A stretch of DNA of 64,000 nt, from NCBI RefSeq assembly GCF_040120695.1, contig NZ_JBEEAC010000005.1, forward strand, positions 124,001-188,000. The letters are read 5' to 3'. The notes below the pieces were generated by a model. That model had not been told where the DNA came from and searched no databases. It saw nothing but the letters and a program-made list of their open reading frames with translations. The translations under genes were made by a program, and so were the position numbers. The stretch comes from Plantactinospora sp040120695. Lineage in GTDB: Bacteria; Actinomycetota; Actinomycetes; Mycobacteriales; Micromonosporaceae. Within the stretch, counting starts at the first letter, position 1. Each line of letters opens with the position of its first letter. This document shows positions 23,573-32,926 of this stretch, in pieces.

Positions 23573-26500
23573 TCGTCCACGAGGTCGAGCAGGACGCCGG
23601 CCCGGTCGGGTGCACCGCGACTGCCCGGGGCGCGGCGGGTCTCCGGCGAGCCGAGCGCGCGGGCCAGCGTTCCGTCGAAGTCGGCGACGTTGGTCGAGCC
23701 GTCCCAGACCAGCAGCACGGTGGAGACCGCGTGGTCCACGGCGGAGTGGGACAGGTCGTAGTGTGCGGCGCCGCTGACCGCCGGGTGGGTGGCCCAGAGG
23801 TCGTAGCCGGTCATGAACAGGTCCAGGTCGAACTGCTTCGCCAGCGCCATCAACTCACCTCGGCCGGTGTCGTCCACGCCGGCGAACGCCTCGTCGAGGC
23901 CGAGCAGTCGGGGCGCGTCCGGCCGGGCCGAGCCGAACAGCGCGTTGGCGGCGGCGAAGAGCGGCAGGTGTAGGGAGACCGACTGCTCACCGCCGGAGAG
24001 TTGGCTGTGCCGGGCCCGGGTCAACGCCTCGGTGCCGCCACCGGGCCGGTGCAGGGTGAACGCGAACGTTCGCCATTGCCGGTAGTCGAGCACGTCGCCG
24101 AGCAACTCCCGGTACGGCCGCTCGGGCGCAGCCGCCCGCGCCGTCTTGATCCGGGCGGCGAAGTGCCGGCGCATGGTGGTGAGCTGGGCTGGCCCGAGCC
24201 GGGCCGGATCGCGTTCGAGCAGTTTGCAGACGTCGCGTTGGTCGGCGTCGAGGTCGTCGGCGAGCCGCCAGCCGACGCCGACGGTGAGCCCGGAGGACAT
24301 CCGGCGGGCCCGCATCTGGCTGTCCATCGCCGCCACCAGGTCGCGGGCCTCGATGGTGCGGTGGTGGATCTGCCGGGCGAGCTGACCGAGCAGGGCGTCC
24401 TCCAACACCCGCTGCTCGGAATCGGTGAGCAGTTGCTCCTGGTCGCGGCGTTCCCGAGCGATCCGGTCCGCGAAGTGGGCGACCGGGGTCAGCCCCTGTT
24501 CGTCGGCCACCCGGACCACGATCACCCCGTCGTCGGTGTCCCACTCCGGTCGGTGGTCGAGACCGGCGGCCGGCAGCTGCGCCTGCAACTCGGTCAACGC
24601 GGTGGTCAGCCGGGTGGCGCTCTGCTTGAGCGACGTCTCGGTGGGGCTCAACTCCCGGGTGGCGGCGAGGATCGCCTCGTGCAGCGCGGCCACCTGCGGA
24701 TCCAGCTCGTCGTCCGGGGCCCGCGCCGGCCAGCGCAGGTCGGTGGGGCAGCGCAGCAGGCCCAGCAGGTCCGGCTGGGCGTACGGGCGTAGTCGCTGGG
24801 CGTCGTGCTGCGCCTCGGTGACGGCTGCGGTCACGGCCTGCTCGCCCAGCTCCACCCGGGTCAGCGCGGCGACCCGGCGCTCCCGTGCGGCAGCGAGCTG
24901 GGCGCGGGCCCGCTCGACGGACTGCTCCGCCTCGGTGATCGCGTCGGCGGTCCGGGCCACGTCGGCCAGCACGCGTTCCGCGTCGGCACCGACGCTGTCG
25001 CGCAGCGTCCGGTACGCCTCCGCCTTCTCCCGGTGCCGGGAACGGGCGGCGCGGGCGGCGGCCTGTGCGGCGGTGAACCGGTCGACCGCCTCGTCGTGTC
25101 GCTGCCCCGCCTGGTCCTCCTGCTCGGCGGCGCGCGCGGCGGCCGGCCGGGCGCTCTCCAGGCGTACGCCGCGCTTCTCGAAGCGGTCCACCGCCTCGGC
25201 GGTGTCGTCGACGCGGTCGACCGGCAGCGACCGTTCCGCCGCCGTCCCTCGGAGGGCGGTCGCCGCGGCGGCCAGCTCGGCGAGGGTCTGGTCGAGCCGG
25301 GCGGCGGCGGCCGCGCTGGTCTCCTGCCGGGCGCGCAGCGTCGCGGCCGCCCGGTCCAGCTCGCGCAGCGCAGTGTGCACCGGCGCGGGCGCGGGCAGTT
25401 GCGTGGCGGCCGTGTCCACGGCCGCCAGCAGCGCCTCGACGGACTCACGTTCGCGGTCCACCGTGCCGAGGTCGGCGTCGATGCTGGCCAGTTGCCGGTC
25501 GCACTCGGCGACCCGGGCGGCGCGGCGGGCTGCCCGCGCGGTCGCGCCGATGTACTCGCAGGAGGCCTTGGCGAACCGGCCGACGTTGACGCCCTGGGCA
25601 TACCGGCCGTCGACCCCGATGGTCACCATCTCGGCGTTCGACGCGGCGGCCACCTCCACCAGCGCCACCGAGGCGAGCACCTCGGTGATCCGCCCGGCGG
25701 GCACGTCGTCCTGTTCCTCGGCGATCAGCATGTCGGCGAGGGTGACGCCGGTCGGCCGCCGGTGCGGCGGGAGCGGCAGCAGGTAGCCGTCCAGGTCGTC
25801 GCCGGCCAGCGCGGTCGCCGCGGTCTCGGGGTCCGGGTGCAGCCAGGCGTCCAGCAGCCCGGCGGCGTGCAGCGCCGCCTCGATGGCCGCCGCGTCCGCG
25901 CCGGTCACCCCGTCGGTGAAGCGGACCAGCCGCCACAGTGGCGCGCCGGGTCGGCCGGTGCGCGGTGCCGGTCGAGTCATCGGGACCGGTGGCGCGTCGT
26001 CGCGTTCGGCGGCGATCCGGTCCCGTTCGGCGGTCACCTCGGCCCGTCGGTCGGCCAGCGCGGAGCGGTTCGCCGCGAGCGCCGCGAGCCGGTCCCGTCG
26101 CTGGGTCACGGCGGCGGCGGTCGCTTCCGCGTACACCTCCCGGGGGGTCTGCGCGCCCGGCTCGCCGGCCGCGTCGACGGCGGCGGCCAGCGGGGTCGCC
26201 AGGTCGGGACGCCCGACGTCGGTCAGCAGACCGGCGTTGGCCCGCGCCCACTGCCCGATCTGCTCCCGCAGCCGCGTGCGGGCCTGCGCCACGGCGTCCT
26301 CGGCGTGCCGCTCGGCCTGCTCGGCGTCCGCGGCGGCGTCCGCCGCGGCGGTGGCCTCGGTGGCGGCCCGGGAGTGGTCCCGCTCGGCCTGGCCGTGCCG
26401 CGCCACCTGCGCGCGGAGGGCGCGCACGTCGTCGCGGCGCCCGGCGGCGCGGGCGGTGATCCGGGCCGCCAGGTCGTCCGGCGCGGCGTCGTCGGCGCTC

Positions 26501-27699
26501 CAGGTGATCCCGGCTGCCTCGGCGTCGAGCGCAAGTTCGGCGGCGAGCCGGTCGGCCGCGGCCCGTGCGTCCCGGGCCGCGACCGTCGCCCGTTCCCATT
26601 CGGTACGCCGGCGGGCCACCGTGGTCTCCTCGGCGGCGACGGCGTCGTCGGCCCGCTCGGCCGTCTCGGCCAGGTCGTGCACGTGCCGTTCCAGGTCGGC
26701 GAGCTGCTCGTGGGACTGGTATGCCGCCGAGGCTTTCAAACTGTCCAGGTGGGCGCGGAGCCGGCCGGGTTCACCCTCGACGGCCCGCAGCCGGGTGTCC
26801 GCCTCGAACTCCGACTCGGCCGCCGCGTCGGCCGTGCGGCGCGCGTCGCCCAGCGCCGCGGACCGGCCGGCGACCGCGTCGCGGCGGGCGGTCAGGGCGT
26901 CGGCGGCCGCCCGGGCGTGGGTGCGCAGGTAGGTCGAGTAGACCGCCAGGAATGCGACCGTCGCGGCGTCCGCCGCCACCAGCCCTTCGAGGGTACGTGC
27001 GACCGCCTCCATGTCGTCGAACGAGCGGGCGGCCTCCACCAGCAGGTGGTCCTCGACCGGCCGCAGCCCGCGCTGCAGGGTGCGGGACAGCTCGACCGGG
27101 TTGAGATCCTTGGCCAACTGCGGCTTGCGCAGGGTCAGCACCAGGTCCAGCAGCTGTTCGTAGCGGGCCGGACCGAGGCCGAACAGCCGGGCATCGACGA
27201 GGTGCCGGTACTCCTCCGCCGAGTCGCGCACCGCGTCGGCACCCAACCGGTCGATCAGGTCACGGCGGTTCAGCGGCCGGTCGTCGGCGTCCAGCAGGGA
27301 GAAGTCCACCCCGATCCGGCCGTCGACCACGAAGTGCCAGCGGGTCACCCGGTCGACGTGGCGGTGCGCCCGCAACCCGATGCCGACGGTCACGTAGGAC
27401 TCGCCGTCGCCGAACTCCATCCACACGTACGCATGCGTCACCTCCTGCCCCCGGTAGAGCAGGTTCGACTTCATCGTCCGGTCCTCGCTGGCGAACGGGT
27501 TCAGCCGGCGAGGCTCGATCCGCCCGTCGAGCACGAACGGGAACAGCACCTCCAGCGCCTTGGTCTTGCCGGAGCCGTTCGGGCCGCGCAGCACCAACCA
27601 TCCGTCAACGAACAGGAACTCCTCGTCCCGGTAGTCCCACAGGTTGATGATCCCGGCCCGGGTGGGGGCGAACCGGCGGGCGGCAGTTTGCTCGATCAC
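23569..27699 (-). CDS. jetC: Wadjet type III JetC-like SMC ATPase (TIGR02680 type)
   Basis: A 1376-residue SMC/MukB-like ATPase. The Walker A is GPNGSGKT (39-46) in the N-terminal head. Long alanine- and arginine-rich coiled coils flank a central hinge region (roughly residues 580-760). The C-terminal head has the ABC signature LSGGEQ (1234-1239) and Walker B ending in LGLDEAF (Asp1269/Glu1270). Length and order match the TIGR02680 family. It would dimerise and extrude loops of invading circular DNA, feeding JetD. It starts 12 bases after jetB with GAGG upstream, and its end overlaps jetD by 4 bases. Confidence 0.9.
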   Translation of the reverse strand: MIEQTAARRFAPTRAGIINLWDYRDEEFLFVDGWLVLRGPNGSGKTKALEVLFPFVLDGRIEPRRLNPFASEDRTMKSNLLYRGQEVTHAYVWMEFGDGESYVTVGIGLRAHRHVDRVTRWHFVVDGRIGVDFSLLDADDRPLNRRDLIDRLGADAVRDSAEEYRHLVDARLFGLGPARYEQLLDLVLTLRKPQLAKDLNPVELSRTLQRGLRPVEDHLLVEAARSFDDMEAVARTLEGLVAADAATVAFLAVYSTYLRTHARAAADALTARRDAVAGRSAALGDARRTADAAAESEFEADTRLRAVEGEPGRLRAHLDSLKASAAYQSHEQLADLERHVHDLAETAERADDAVAAEETTVARRRTEWERATVAARDARAAADRLAAELALDAEAAGITWSADDAAPDDLAARITARAAGRRDDVRALRAQVARHGQAERDHSRAATEATAAADAAADAEQAERHAEDAVAQARTRLREQIGQWARANAGLLTDVGRPDLATPLAAAVDAAGEPGAQTPREVYAEATAAAVTQRRDRLAALAANRSALADRRAEVTAERDRIAAERDDAPPVPMTRPAPRTGRPGAPLWRLVRFTDGVTGADAAAIEAALHAAGLLDAWLHPDPETAATALAGDDLDGYLLPLPPHRRPTGVTLADMLIAEEQDDVPAGRITEVLASVALVEVAAASNAEMVTIGVDGRYAQGVNVGRFAKASCEYIGATARAARRAARVAECDRQLASIDADLGTVDRERESVEALLAAVDTAATQLPAPAPVHTALRELDRAAATLRARQETSAAAAARLDQTLAELAAAATALRGTAAERSLPVDRVDDTAEAVDRFEKRGVRLESARPAAARAAEQEDQAGQRHDEAVDRFTAAQAAARAARSRHREKAEAYRTLRDSVGADAERVLADVARTADAITEAEQSVERARAQLAAARERRVAALTRVELGEQAVTAAVTEAQHDAQRLRPYAQPDLLGLLRCPTDLRWPARAPDDELDPQVAALHEAILAATRELSPTETSLKQSATRLTTALTELQAQLPAAGLDHRPEWDTDDGVIVVRVADEQGLTPVAHFADRIARERRDQEQLLTDSEQRVLEDALLGQLARQIHHRTIEARDLVAAMDSQMRARRMSSGLTVGVGWRLADDLDADQRDVCKLLERDPARLGPAQLTTMRRHFAARIKTARAAAPERPYRELLGDVLDYRQWRTFAFTLHRPGGGTEALTRARHSQLSGGEQSVSLHLPLFAAANALFGSARPDAPRLLGLDEAFAGVDDTGRGELMALAKQFDLDLFMTGYDLWATHPAVSGAAHYDLSHSAVDHAVSTVLLVWDGSTNVADFDGTLARALGSPETRRAPGSRGAPDRAGVLLDLVDE

Positions 27700-27711
27700 G
27701 AATCAATGTCC

Positions 27712-29103
27712 TCAGAACAGGGTCTCGGTCGTCGCGCGGGGCTTGACCGCGGCGACGGTGTGGCGGTAGCGGCCCACCAGCGGCCGGACGAGCACCCCGC
27801 CCGGCACGGTGGTAACCGCGCCGAACCGTTCCAACAGCGCCACCGCCTCGGCACGTAGTCGATCCGGGTCGGCGTGCCACTGGGCCCCGAACGCGGTCCC
27901 GTACCGCGCAAGGATCTCGCCGACGGCGGTACGCAGGAAACTGTCGGTGACGAACGGCAACCGGCCGGCGGCATCTCTCTCGTCACGATCGCCCCCGTCC
28001 TCGATGGTGCACGGCTCGGCCGGGCCGGTGTCGTCGAGGCGTACCAGGGTGGCGCTGGGCACGCCGGCGTCGATCTGACCCACCAGTGCCTGCTGCCGGT
28101 CGTTTCCGTCCGGCGGGTCGAGCCGCTTGACCCGGCGACCGTCCGGGTCCACCACACGGTCGGCCATCTCCACCGCGAGCAGCACCGCGGCCTGGGCCAC
28201 CGAGCCGGTGCCCGGGAACCGTTCCCCGGTGAACCCGGCGGTGTCCACCAGCAGCACCCCTTCGGCCTGCCGCTCCACCCGCAGACCGGTCAACCGGGCC
28301 ACGTCGGTGGCGAGCGCCGAGCCGCGCAGATGGTTGGCGACCACCGGGTCCACGTCGGCGTGGTAGACGACCGGCAACTCCACCACCGCCCGTCGGGCCG
28401 CCTGGGCCGCCTGCCGGCGTTCGGCGTTGCCGCTGCTGGTCATCGCCCGGCCGAGCAGCGCCGACACCGACTCGACGTGCTGCACCACCCGGGGCGGCCG
28501 GAACAGTGCGAACACCACGTCCCGGGCGACGTCGTACAACGCCTCACCGGCCCCGGGGTCACTGGCCCAGGCGGCGCTGGAGCCGTCGGCCAGTCGGAGC
28601 ACGCCCCGCTCCTCCAGCCAGCCGACGGCGTCCACGAACGCCCGCCGGTCCGGGCCGTGGTCCGGGTCCAGCCCCAGGCCGGTGATCCGGTTCGCGTCGC
28701 CGGCCACGGAGTCGGCCAGCTCGCTGAGGGTGATCTGGATGCCGGCGCGACCCAGCACCGCCAGACACAACGCCAGGTACGCGTACCGCTGCCGGTCGAA
28801 TGGCCGCCCGGTCCGGGACACCGCCGGCTGGGTGCCGTCAAGCTGGTCCTTCACCCGCACCAGCCGGGCCGTCCCACCGTGCAGCTCCAGCCGGTACCCG
28901 AACGCCTCGGCGAGATCCCGGCGCAGGTTGGCCGCGAACCGCCGTACCCGGGGCAGCGCCCGCTCGTCGGGCCAGGTCGCCGTGATCAGCGGGTGGCGCA
29001 GCACCAGCCGGACCGCCCGCTGGTAGTCCGCCAACTCCAGGTCCGGGACATCGACGGCGAACCGGTGCGCCGCCGGCCGCAGGGTGCCCGATTCCGCGGT
29101 CAC
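27712..29103 (-). CDS. jetB: Wadjet type III JetB-like protein (TIGR02678/DUF2398)
   Basis: A 463-residue protein of the TIGR02678/DUF2398 type, the second gene of the Jet operon. Recognisable segments are LADYQRAVRLVLRHPLITAT, RRFAANLRRDLAEAFGYRLE, QRYAYLALCLAVLGRAGIQI and WLEERGVLRLADG, a winged-helix (kite-like) arrangement. In SMC-type complexes such subunits bind the heads and kleisin. The GTG start overlaps the jetA stop by 4 bases. A longer open frame upstream lies within jetA and is a shadow. It is probably the MukE-like kite subunit; assignment of the individual role is by analogy with Wadjet systems. Confidence 0.83.
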   Translation of the reverse strand: MTAESGTLRPAAHRFAVDVPDLELADYQRAVRLVLRHPLITATWPDERALPRVRRFAANLRRDLAEAFGYRLELHGGTARLVRVKDQLDGTQPAVSRTGRPFDRQRYAYLALCLAVLGRAGIQITLSELADSVAGDANRITGLGLDPDHGPDRRAFVDAVGWLEERGVLRLADGSSAAWASDPGAGEALYDVARDVVFALFRPPRVVQHVESVSALLGRAMTSSGNAERRQAAQAARRAVVELPVVYHADVDPVVANHLRGSALATDVARLTGLRVERQAEGVLLVDTAGFTGERFPGTGSVAQAAVLLAVEMADRVVDPDGRRVKRLDPPDGNDRQQALVGQIDAGVPSATLVRLDDTGPAEPCTIEDGGDRDERDAAGRLPFVTDSFLRTAVGEILARYGTAFGAQWHADPDRLRAEAVALLERFGAVTTVPGGVLVRPLVGRYRHTVAAVKPRATTETLF

Positions 29104-30668
29104 GCCGGCACCAACTCGGGACGGCGGACCGCGGTGTGCTGGGCGGCGGTGACCGTCAGCGCGTACCCGTCCAGATGCAGCCGGCCCTCGGCGGTGCGCA
29201 CCGTGGTGAACCGTCCCGGTGTCGGGGTCAGGGTCAGCCGCACGCCGTGCGCGGCGGCCGCCAGCGGTGCCCTGGTCGCGCCACCGACCCGGGCGGCCAG
29301 CGCGATGTCGAGCAGGCGCAGCAGGACCTGGGTCTGCGCCCCGCTCAACCGGTGATCGTCGACCCCGTCGGCGGCCAGCGTGGTCGCCGCGTCGGCCAAC
29401 CGGCGCTCCCGGGCGAGCTGGTCGCCGCGCAGCCGGTGCCGGCGGTCGTCGACCCGGTCCAGCCGGGCCGGCCGCCCCCGACCCTGCCCGGGTGCCCGAC
29501 CGGTGGCTACCAGGGTGCGGGACAGCTCCACCGCGGGCGCCTCCCACCATGACAGCCGGCTCGCGATCGCCTCCGGATCCGCGTGCGCCACCCCGACGTG
29601 GCGGGGAGAGCCGAGGCCGAACACGACGTCGAAGAGGGCGTGCGCGGCCTCCTGGGTGCCGGTGCGGGTGAACCATGCGGCCAGGTGTCGCAGTTGCGAC
29701 TCCCGGCTCACCCCGCCACGGCGGGCCTCGGTGACCCGGCGCAACAGGGCGAGGACATCACCGATCGCGGCGATGGTGGCGTCCGACAACCGGTCCGCCT
29801 CGCTGAGCTGCTCCGGACCCGGCGGCGCCAGCCAGGACCGTAGCCCCGTCCAGCGTCGCCGCCAGTCGTCCAGCCGCTGCACCGGGGTGTGGAACAGCCG
29901 CTCGTCGGCCTCGGCGGCCGCCTCGATCAGCCGCTCCAGACCGGTCGCCTCCACCTCGTGCACCGCCGCGCGCAGCCGCGGCGTGTAGCGCTGCAACTCG
30001 TCGTGGAAGTCCCGCAGGTGAGCCAGGAGCGCGTCCTTGTGGGCGAGGAATGCCTCCGGCCGTACGTCGTTGGTCCGGCCCAGGTCACCCAGCATGTGGT
30101 AGAAGCGGGCGGCGCGTTCGGCGATGTCGGCCAACGCCCGGTCCAGCCGGTTGAACTTGCGGTACACCTCCTCCGCGTCCCCGGCCTCGTTGGCCGACGC
30201 GAGTGCGTTCAGGTCCGCCAGGAGGTCGGCGAAGACCAGCCGGGACAGCGTCGAGTCGTCCATGCTCGCGGACAACACCGACTCCACCGCCCGGTGAGCC
30301 CGGTACCCGGCCTCGGTGAACTGGTACACCGAGTGCCGGTTGCGGTACTCCGCCAACGTCGTGGCCCGCGAACCGTCCTGCCCCCGGTCGAGCACCCCCC
30401 AGTCCACCAGGGCATCGAGCAGCCGCGGCAGCTCCAACCGGGCCGGATCGGGGCAGTCGGCGTTCGCCTCGTGCAGCGCCGCCAGCGCCGCGGCCACGTC
30501 GGAGGTGTGCAGCAGGACGTGGTAGCTGGACCGCGCCGAATCGAAGGCCCGCAGCACCCACAGGTAGGCGAACCGGTTCTCCGCCGTGACGTAACCGAAC
30601 AGTCGCATCCGGTCGTCCAGCCCGAAGTCGTCCAGGCCGAACGTGGGCCGGGATGGCTGCGCGGTCAT
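29100..30668 (-). CDS. jetA: Wadjet type III JetA-like protein (TIGR02677/DUF2397)
   Basis: A 522-residue helical protein of the TIGR02677/DUF2397 type, first gene of the operon. Typical parts are MRLFGYVTAENRFAYLWVLR near the N-terminus, a winged helix with LPRLLDALVDWGVLDRGQDG and YQFTEAGYRAHRAVESVL, and long helices such as FNRLDRALADIAERAARFYH. It would be the kleisin/MukF-like subunit that bridges the JetC heads. The ATG at 30668 has GGAAGGAAAG before it. A later Met (MRLFGYV) is possible. The promoter must lie in the 287-base gap shared with the divergent NUDIX gene. Confidence 0.83.
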   Translation of the reverse strand: MTAQPSRPTFGLDDFGLDDRMRLFGYVTAENRFAYLWVLRAFDSARSSYHVLLHTSDVAAALAALHEANADCPDPARLELPRLLDALVDWGVLDRGQDGSRATTLAEYRNRHSVYQFTEAGYRAHRAVESVLSASMDDSTLSRLVFADLLADLNALASANEAGDAEEVYRKFNRLDRALADIAERAARFYHMLGDLGRTNDVRPEAFLAHKDALLAHLRDFHDELQRYTPRLRAAVHEVEATGLERLIEAAAEADERLFHTPVQRLDDWRRRWTGLRSWLAPPGPEQLSEADRLSDATIAAIGDVLALLRRVTEARRGGVSRESQLRHLAAWFTRTGTQEAAHALFDVVFGLGSPRHVGVAHADPEAIASRLSWWEAPAVELSRTLVATGRAPGQGRGRPARLDRVDDRRHRLRGDQLARERRLADAATTLAADGVDDHRLSGAQTQVLLRLLDIALAARVGGATRAPLAAAAHGVRLTLTPTPGRFTTVRTAEGRLHLDGYALTVTAAQHTAVRRPELVPA

Positions 30669-30955
30669 CGTCTTTCCTTCCGCCGGACGCGAACAGCCAC
30701 CCACCCTACTCAGCCGGTATCGAAGGGCGGCGAGGCGCGCGCGGGGCGCGCACAGGCCCAGTACGGGCCGGACAGCCTCACCCGTGGTCTCCGCACGGTA
30801 ATCGCATTGCACGTGATCTTCCACTGGGACAGACTCGGCCTGCTCGCCAACCACCCAGGCCGCCCTCGCCCAAGCGGCCCAGCACGCCGTCTTCGGGCTG
30901 TTCGCACCGGCCAGGTCGAGGTCAGACGCACCAGGGACGAGTGGAGGAAGGCACC

Positions 30956-31390
30956 ATGCCCGAGAAGGTGGTGACGACCAAGGTTCTCTGCTATGTGGTG
31001 CGGGAGGGACAGGTACTCGTTTTCCGACACACCGACTTCAGCTGGGAGGAGGTGGGCATCCAGGTGCCGGGTGGCAGCGTCCGCCCGGGTGAGGATCCGG
31101 CGGACGCGGCGCTACGTGAGGCCCGCGAGGAGACCGGACTGACAGGGTTCACCGTCGTGCGCAAGCTGGGGGAGATCGAGTACGACATCAGCCCGCTGCG
31201 TTTCGAGATCCAGCGTCGTCACGTCTTCGAGTTGGCGCTGCAGGGGACGACGCCCGAGCGGTGGGCGAGCCGGGAAGACCACGACGGCGAGCGGGAGCCC
31301 ACCCGGTTCGAGTGCTTCTGGATACCGTTACGGGCCGCGCACGTCCTGCAGTCCGGCCAGGGTGCCCTCGTGGGTCGGTTGTTCGACTGA
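30956..31390 (+). CDS. NUDIX hydrolase
   Basis: A 144-residue NUDIX-fold hydrolase. Its box is intact: GGSVRPGEDPADAALREARE followed by ETGL. The N-terminal strand VLCYVVREGQVLVFRHTDFS and C-terminal FECFWIPLRAAHVLQSGQGA are typical. The start has an excellent ribosome site (GTGGAGGAAGG). It probably hydrolyses a nucleoside-diphosphate-linked compound. It is followed after 34 bases by a nucleotidyltransferase-fold gene on the same strand, so the two may be co-transcribed. It is divergent from the Jet operon, and no functional link to defence is evident. Confidence 0.92.
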   Translation: MPEKVVTTKVLCYVVREGQVLVFRHTDFSWEEVGIQVPGGSVRPGEDPADAALREAREETGLTGFTVVRKLGEIEYDISPLRFEIQRRHVFELALQGTTPERWASREDHDGEREPTRFECFWIPLRAAHVLQSGQGALVGRLFD

Positions 31391-31424
31391 CCAGGAATCC
31401 CAACAGCGGCAACCAGGGGAACCG

Positions 31425-31994
31425 ATGCGGGAAGACGAACTGGGGGACCTGGTCCGGCGCAGCCGGTGGCTGGTCCGGGCGCTGGGCGTCGTTCGGGACT
31501 CCGGCCTGCCGGACGCCTGGATCGGCGCGGGCGCCATCCGCGACGTGGTCTGGAGCGAGCGGTACGGCGACCGCTTCGACCCGTCATCGGTGCGGGACGT
31601 CGACGTCGTCTTCCTCGACCCGGCGGACCTGAGCCGCGACAACGACGACCGGGCCACCGAGCGGCTGGTGGCGGCCTGGCCGGAACCGCCGTGGGAGGCG
31701 AAGAACCAGGCCGCCGTGCACACCTGGTACCCGGCGAAGTTCGGCGGCGGCCCGATGCCCCCGTTGCGGACCATCGCCGATGCCGTTGCCACCTGGCCGG
31801 AGTACGCCACCGCCGTGGCCATCCGCCTCGACGCGGACGGCCAGATCGAGGTGTGTGCGCCGTACGGTCTCGACGATCTGCTCGACGGGGTGTGGCGGCG
31901 CAACCCGAGCAGGGTCAGCCCGGAGATCTCCCGGCAGCGACTCGCCCGCCACCGCCCGACCGAACGCTGGCCCGGCGTCCGCGTCGTGACCTGA
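31425..31994 (+). CDS. Nucleotidyltransferase-family protein (PF06042-like)
   Basis: A 189-residue protein like the DUF925/PF06042 nucleotidyltransferases. It has WIGAGAIRDVVWSERYGDRF near the N-terminus, then the acidic VRDVDVVFLDPADLSRDND, where DVDVVF supplies the metal-binding acidic pair, followed by PWEAKNQAAVHTWYPAKFGG and VAIRLDADGQIEVCAPYGLD. The ATG is preceded by AGGGG. Cytosolic. The nucleotide and acceptor are unknown. The gene follows the NUDIX hydrolase. Confidence 0.85.
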   Translation: MREDELGDLVRRSRWLVRALGVVRDSGLPDAWIGAGAIRDVVWSERYGDRFDPSSVRDVDVVFLDPADLSRDNDDRATERLVAAWPEPPWEAKNQAAVHTWYPAKFGGGPMPPLRTIADAVATWPEYATAVAIRLDADGQIEVCAPYGLDDLLDGVWRRNPSRVSPEISRQRLARHRPTERWPGVRVVT

Positions 31995-32054
31995 GCCGGC
32001 GTGCGAAGCCCGTGGAGGGTTGCCGCCCTGACCTGCGACCTTGGGTCTGGAGAG

Positions 32055-32300
32055 TTATGCCGCGTTGCCGCGGGTTGCGGCGAGTTCGGGGAAGGCTTCC
32101 TCCCAGCGCTGACGAAGTTTGGGTGGCAGCCAGAGGGTGGGCCAGAGCCGCCGGAGCAGGTCGGCATCGAGCCAGGAGTGCAGATCCTCGACCGTGGCGG
32201 CTTCGGTGAGGACCACCTTGTACATGCTGGCCAGGCGTGCGGCCCGGTTCAGGTCGTACTCGGCGTGCCCGGACCAGTCGAGATGACGCGGAAGCGTCAC
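32055..32300 (-). CDS. Small conserved protein, partner of HTH gene
   Basis: An 81-residue acidic protein beginning MTLPRHLDWSGHAEYDLNRA and containing VVLTEAATVEDLHSWLDADL and LWPTLWLPPKLRQRWEEAFP. I recall similar small actinobacterial proteins encoded in front of AbiEii-type nucleotidyltransferase toxins, but no such toxin follows here. It lies 44 bases after an HTH gene on the same strand, so the two probably form a unit resembling an antitoxin pair or the remains of a toxin-antitoxin locus. Function unproven. Confidence 0.65.
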   Translation of the reverse strand: MTLPRHLDWSGHAEYDLNRAARLASMYKVVLTEAATVEDLHSWLDADLLRRLWPTLWLPPKLRQRWEEAFPELAATRGNAA

Positions 32301-32344
32301 CGTGCCTCCGGTCGGGCCGTGCAGTGCGGCAAGGGTATCGGCGA

Positions 32345-32620
32345 TCAGTAGGGCTTCCGGTCACCGTAGGGCCGGTAGTCCGCCGGCGGCTGGGGCGATG
32401 TCCGGCGCCGTCTGAGGTTGGTCGCCCGCCGGACTTCCGGTCGTAGCGCCTGACGGATCGTCTCCCGGCTGTATCCGGTGACCCGTTGCAGATCCACCGG
32501 CCGCCAGCCTGCCGCGTGAAACGCCCGCAGCTGCTCGTCCCGCTCGGTCAACGCGGCCGCGCGCGTCGCCTCGTACCTCGAGACAATCGCGTGCAGCTCA
32601 TCCTCGGAGAACCGGCTCAT
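32345..32620 (-). CDS. Small helix-turn-helix protein
   Basis: A 91-residue protein: MSRFSEDELHAIVSRYEATR, a charged helix (AAALTERDEQLRAFHAAGWR), then a helix-turn-helix PVDLQRVTGYSRETIRQAL, ending in an arginine-rich tail. It resembles short actinobacterial DNA-binding proteins found in toxin-antitoxin-like loci. It is the first gene of a two-gene minus-strand unit just upstream of the tRNA-Arg gene. Autoregulation of the pair is plausible, but no clear operator was identified. Confidence 0.7.
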   Translation of the reverse strand: MSRFSEDELHAIVSRYEATRAAALTERDEQLRAFHAAGWRPVDLQRVTGYSRETIRQALRPEVRRATNLRRRRTSPQPPADYRPYGDRKPY

Positions 32621-32804
32621 GGCCGCTAGCCTACCATGCTAGGCCCAGCACGCTTGGCTTTTGTCATTATCTGTTAACCAGGTCGGCCATGCTGTGATCA
32701 CGTGCGGTCGGTGTGCGATCCGCTGGTGGCGGTGCCAGCGCTGATCACCCCCGTGGCTCCCTGCGGTACGCTGACAGCCGCCGCCAGCTAGCCTGGATCA
32801 TGAC

Positions 32805-32877
32805 GCCCTCGTAGCTCAGGGGATAGAGCAACGGTTTCCTAAACCGTGTGTCGCAGGTTCGAATCCTGCCGGGGGCA
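32805..32877 (+). tRNA. tRNA-Arg (anticodon CCT)
   Basis: The acceptor stem GCCCTCG pairs with CGGGGGC (one G-T pair). The D-arm is GCTCAGGGGATAGAGC. The anticodon stem ACGGT/ACCGT encloses the loop TTCCTAA with anticodon CCT. The T-arm is GCAGGTTCGAATCCTGC. The discriminator is A, and CCA is encoded at 32878-32880. It reads rare AGG codons. The 3' end is followed by sequence rich in gene relics, as at integration hot spots. Confidence 0.96.
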
Positions 32878-32899
32878 CCAGAGTGATCTTGTGCAAAGC

Positions 32900-32926
32900 A
32901 AGCCGTACGGCACCGCCGTACGGCTT
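32900..32926 (+). terminator. Terminator hairpin after tRNA-Arg
   Basis: A 12-bp perfect stem (AAGCCGTACGGC with GCCGTACGGCTT) around a 3-base loop starts 20 bases after the tRNA CCA end. Confidence 0.88.

Noticed and set aside
24805..27858. 1017-codon plus-strand open frame opposite jetC
   Set aside because: It is the antisense shadow of the SMC gene: Gly/Arg-rich with no recognisable domain. Long antisense frames are expected at this GC content.
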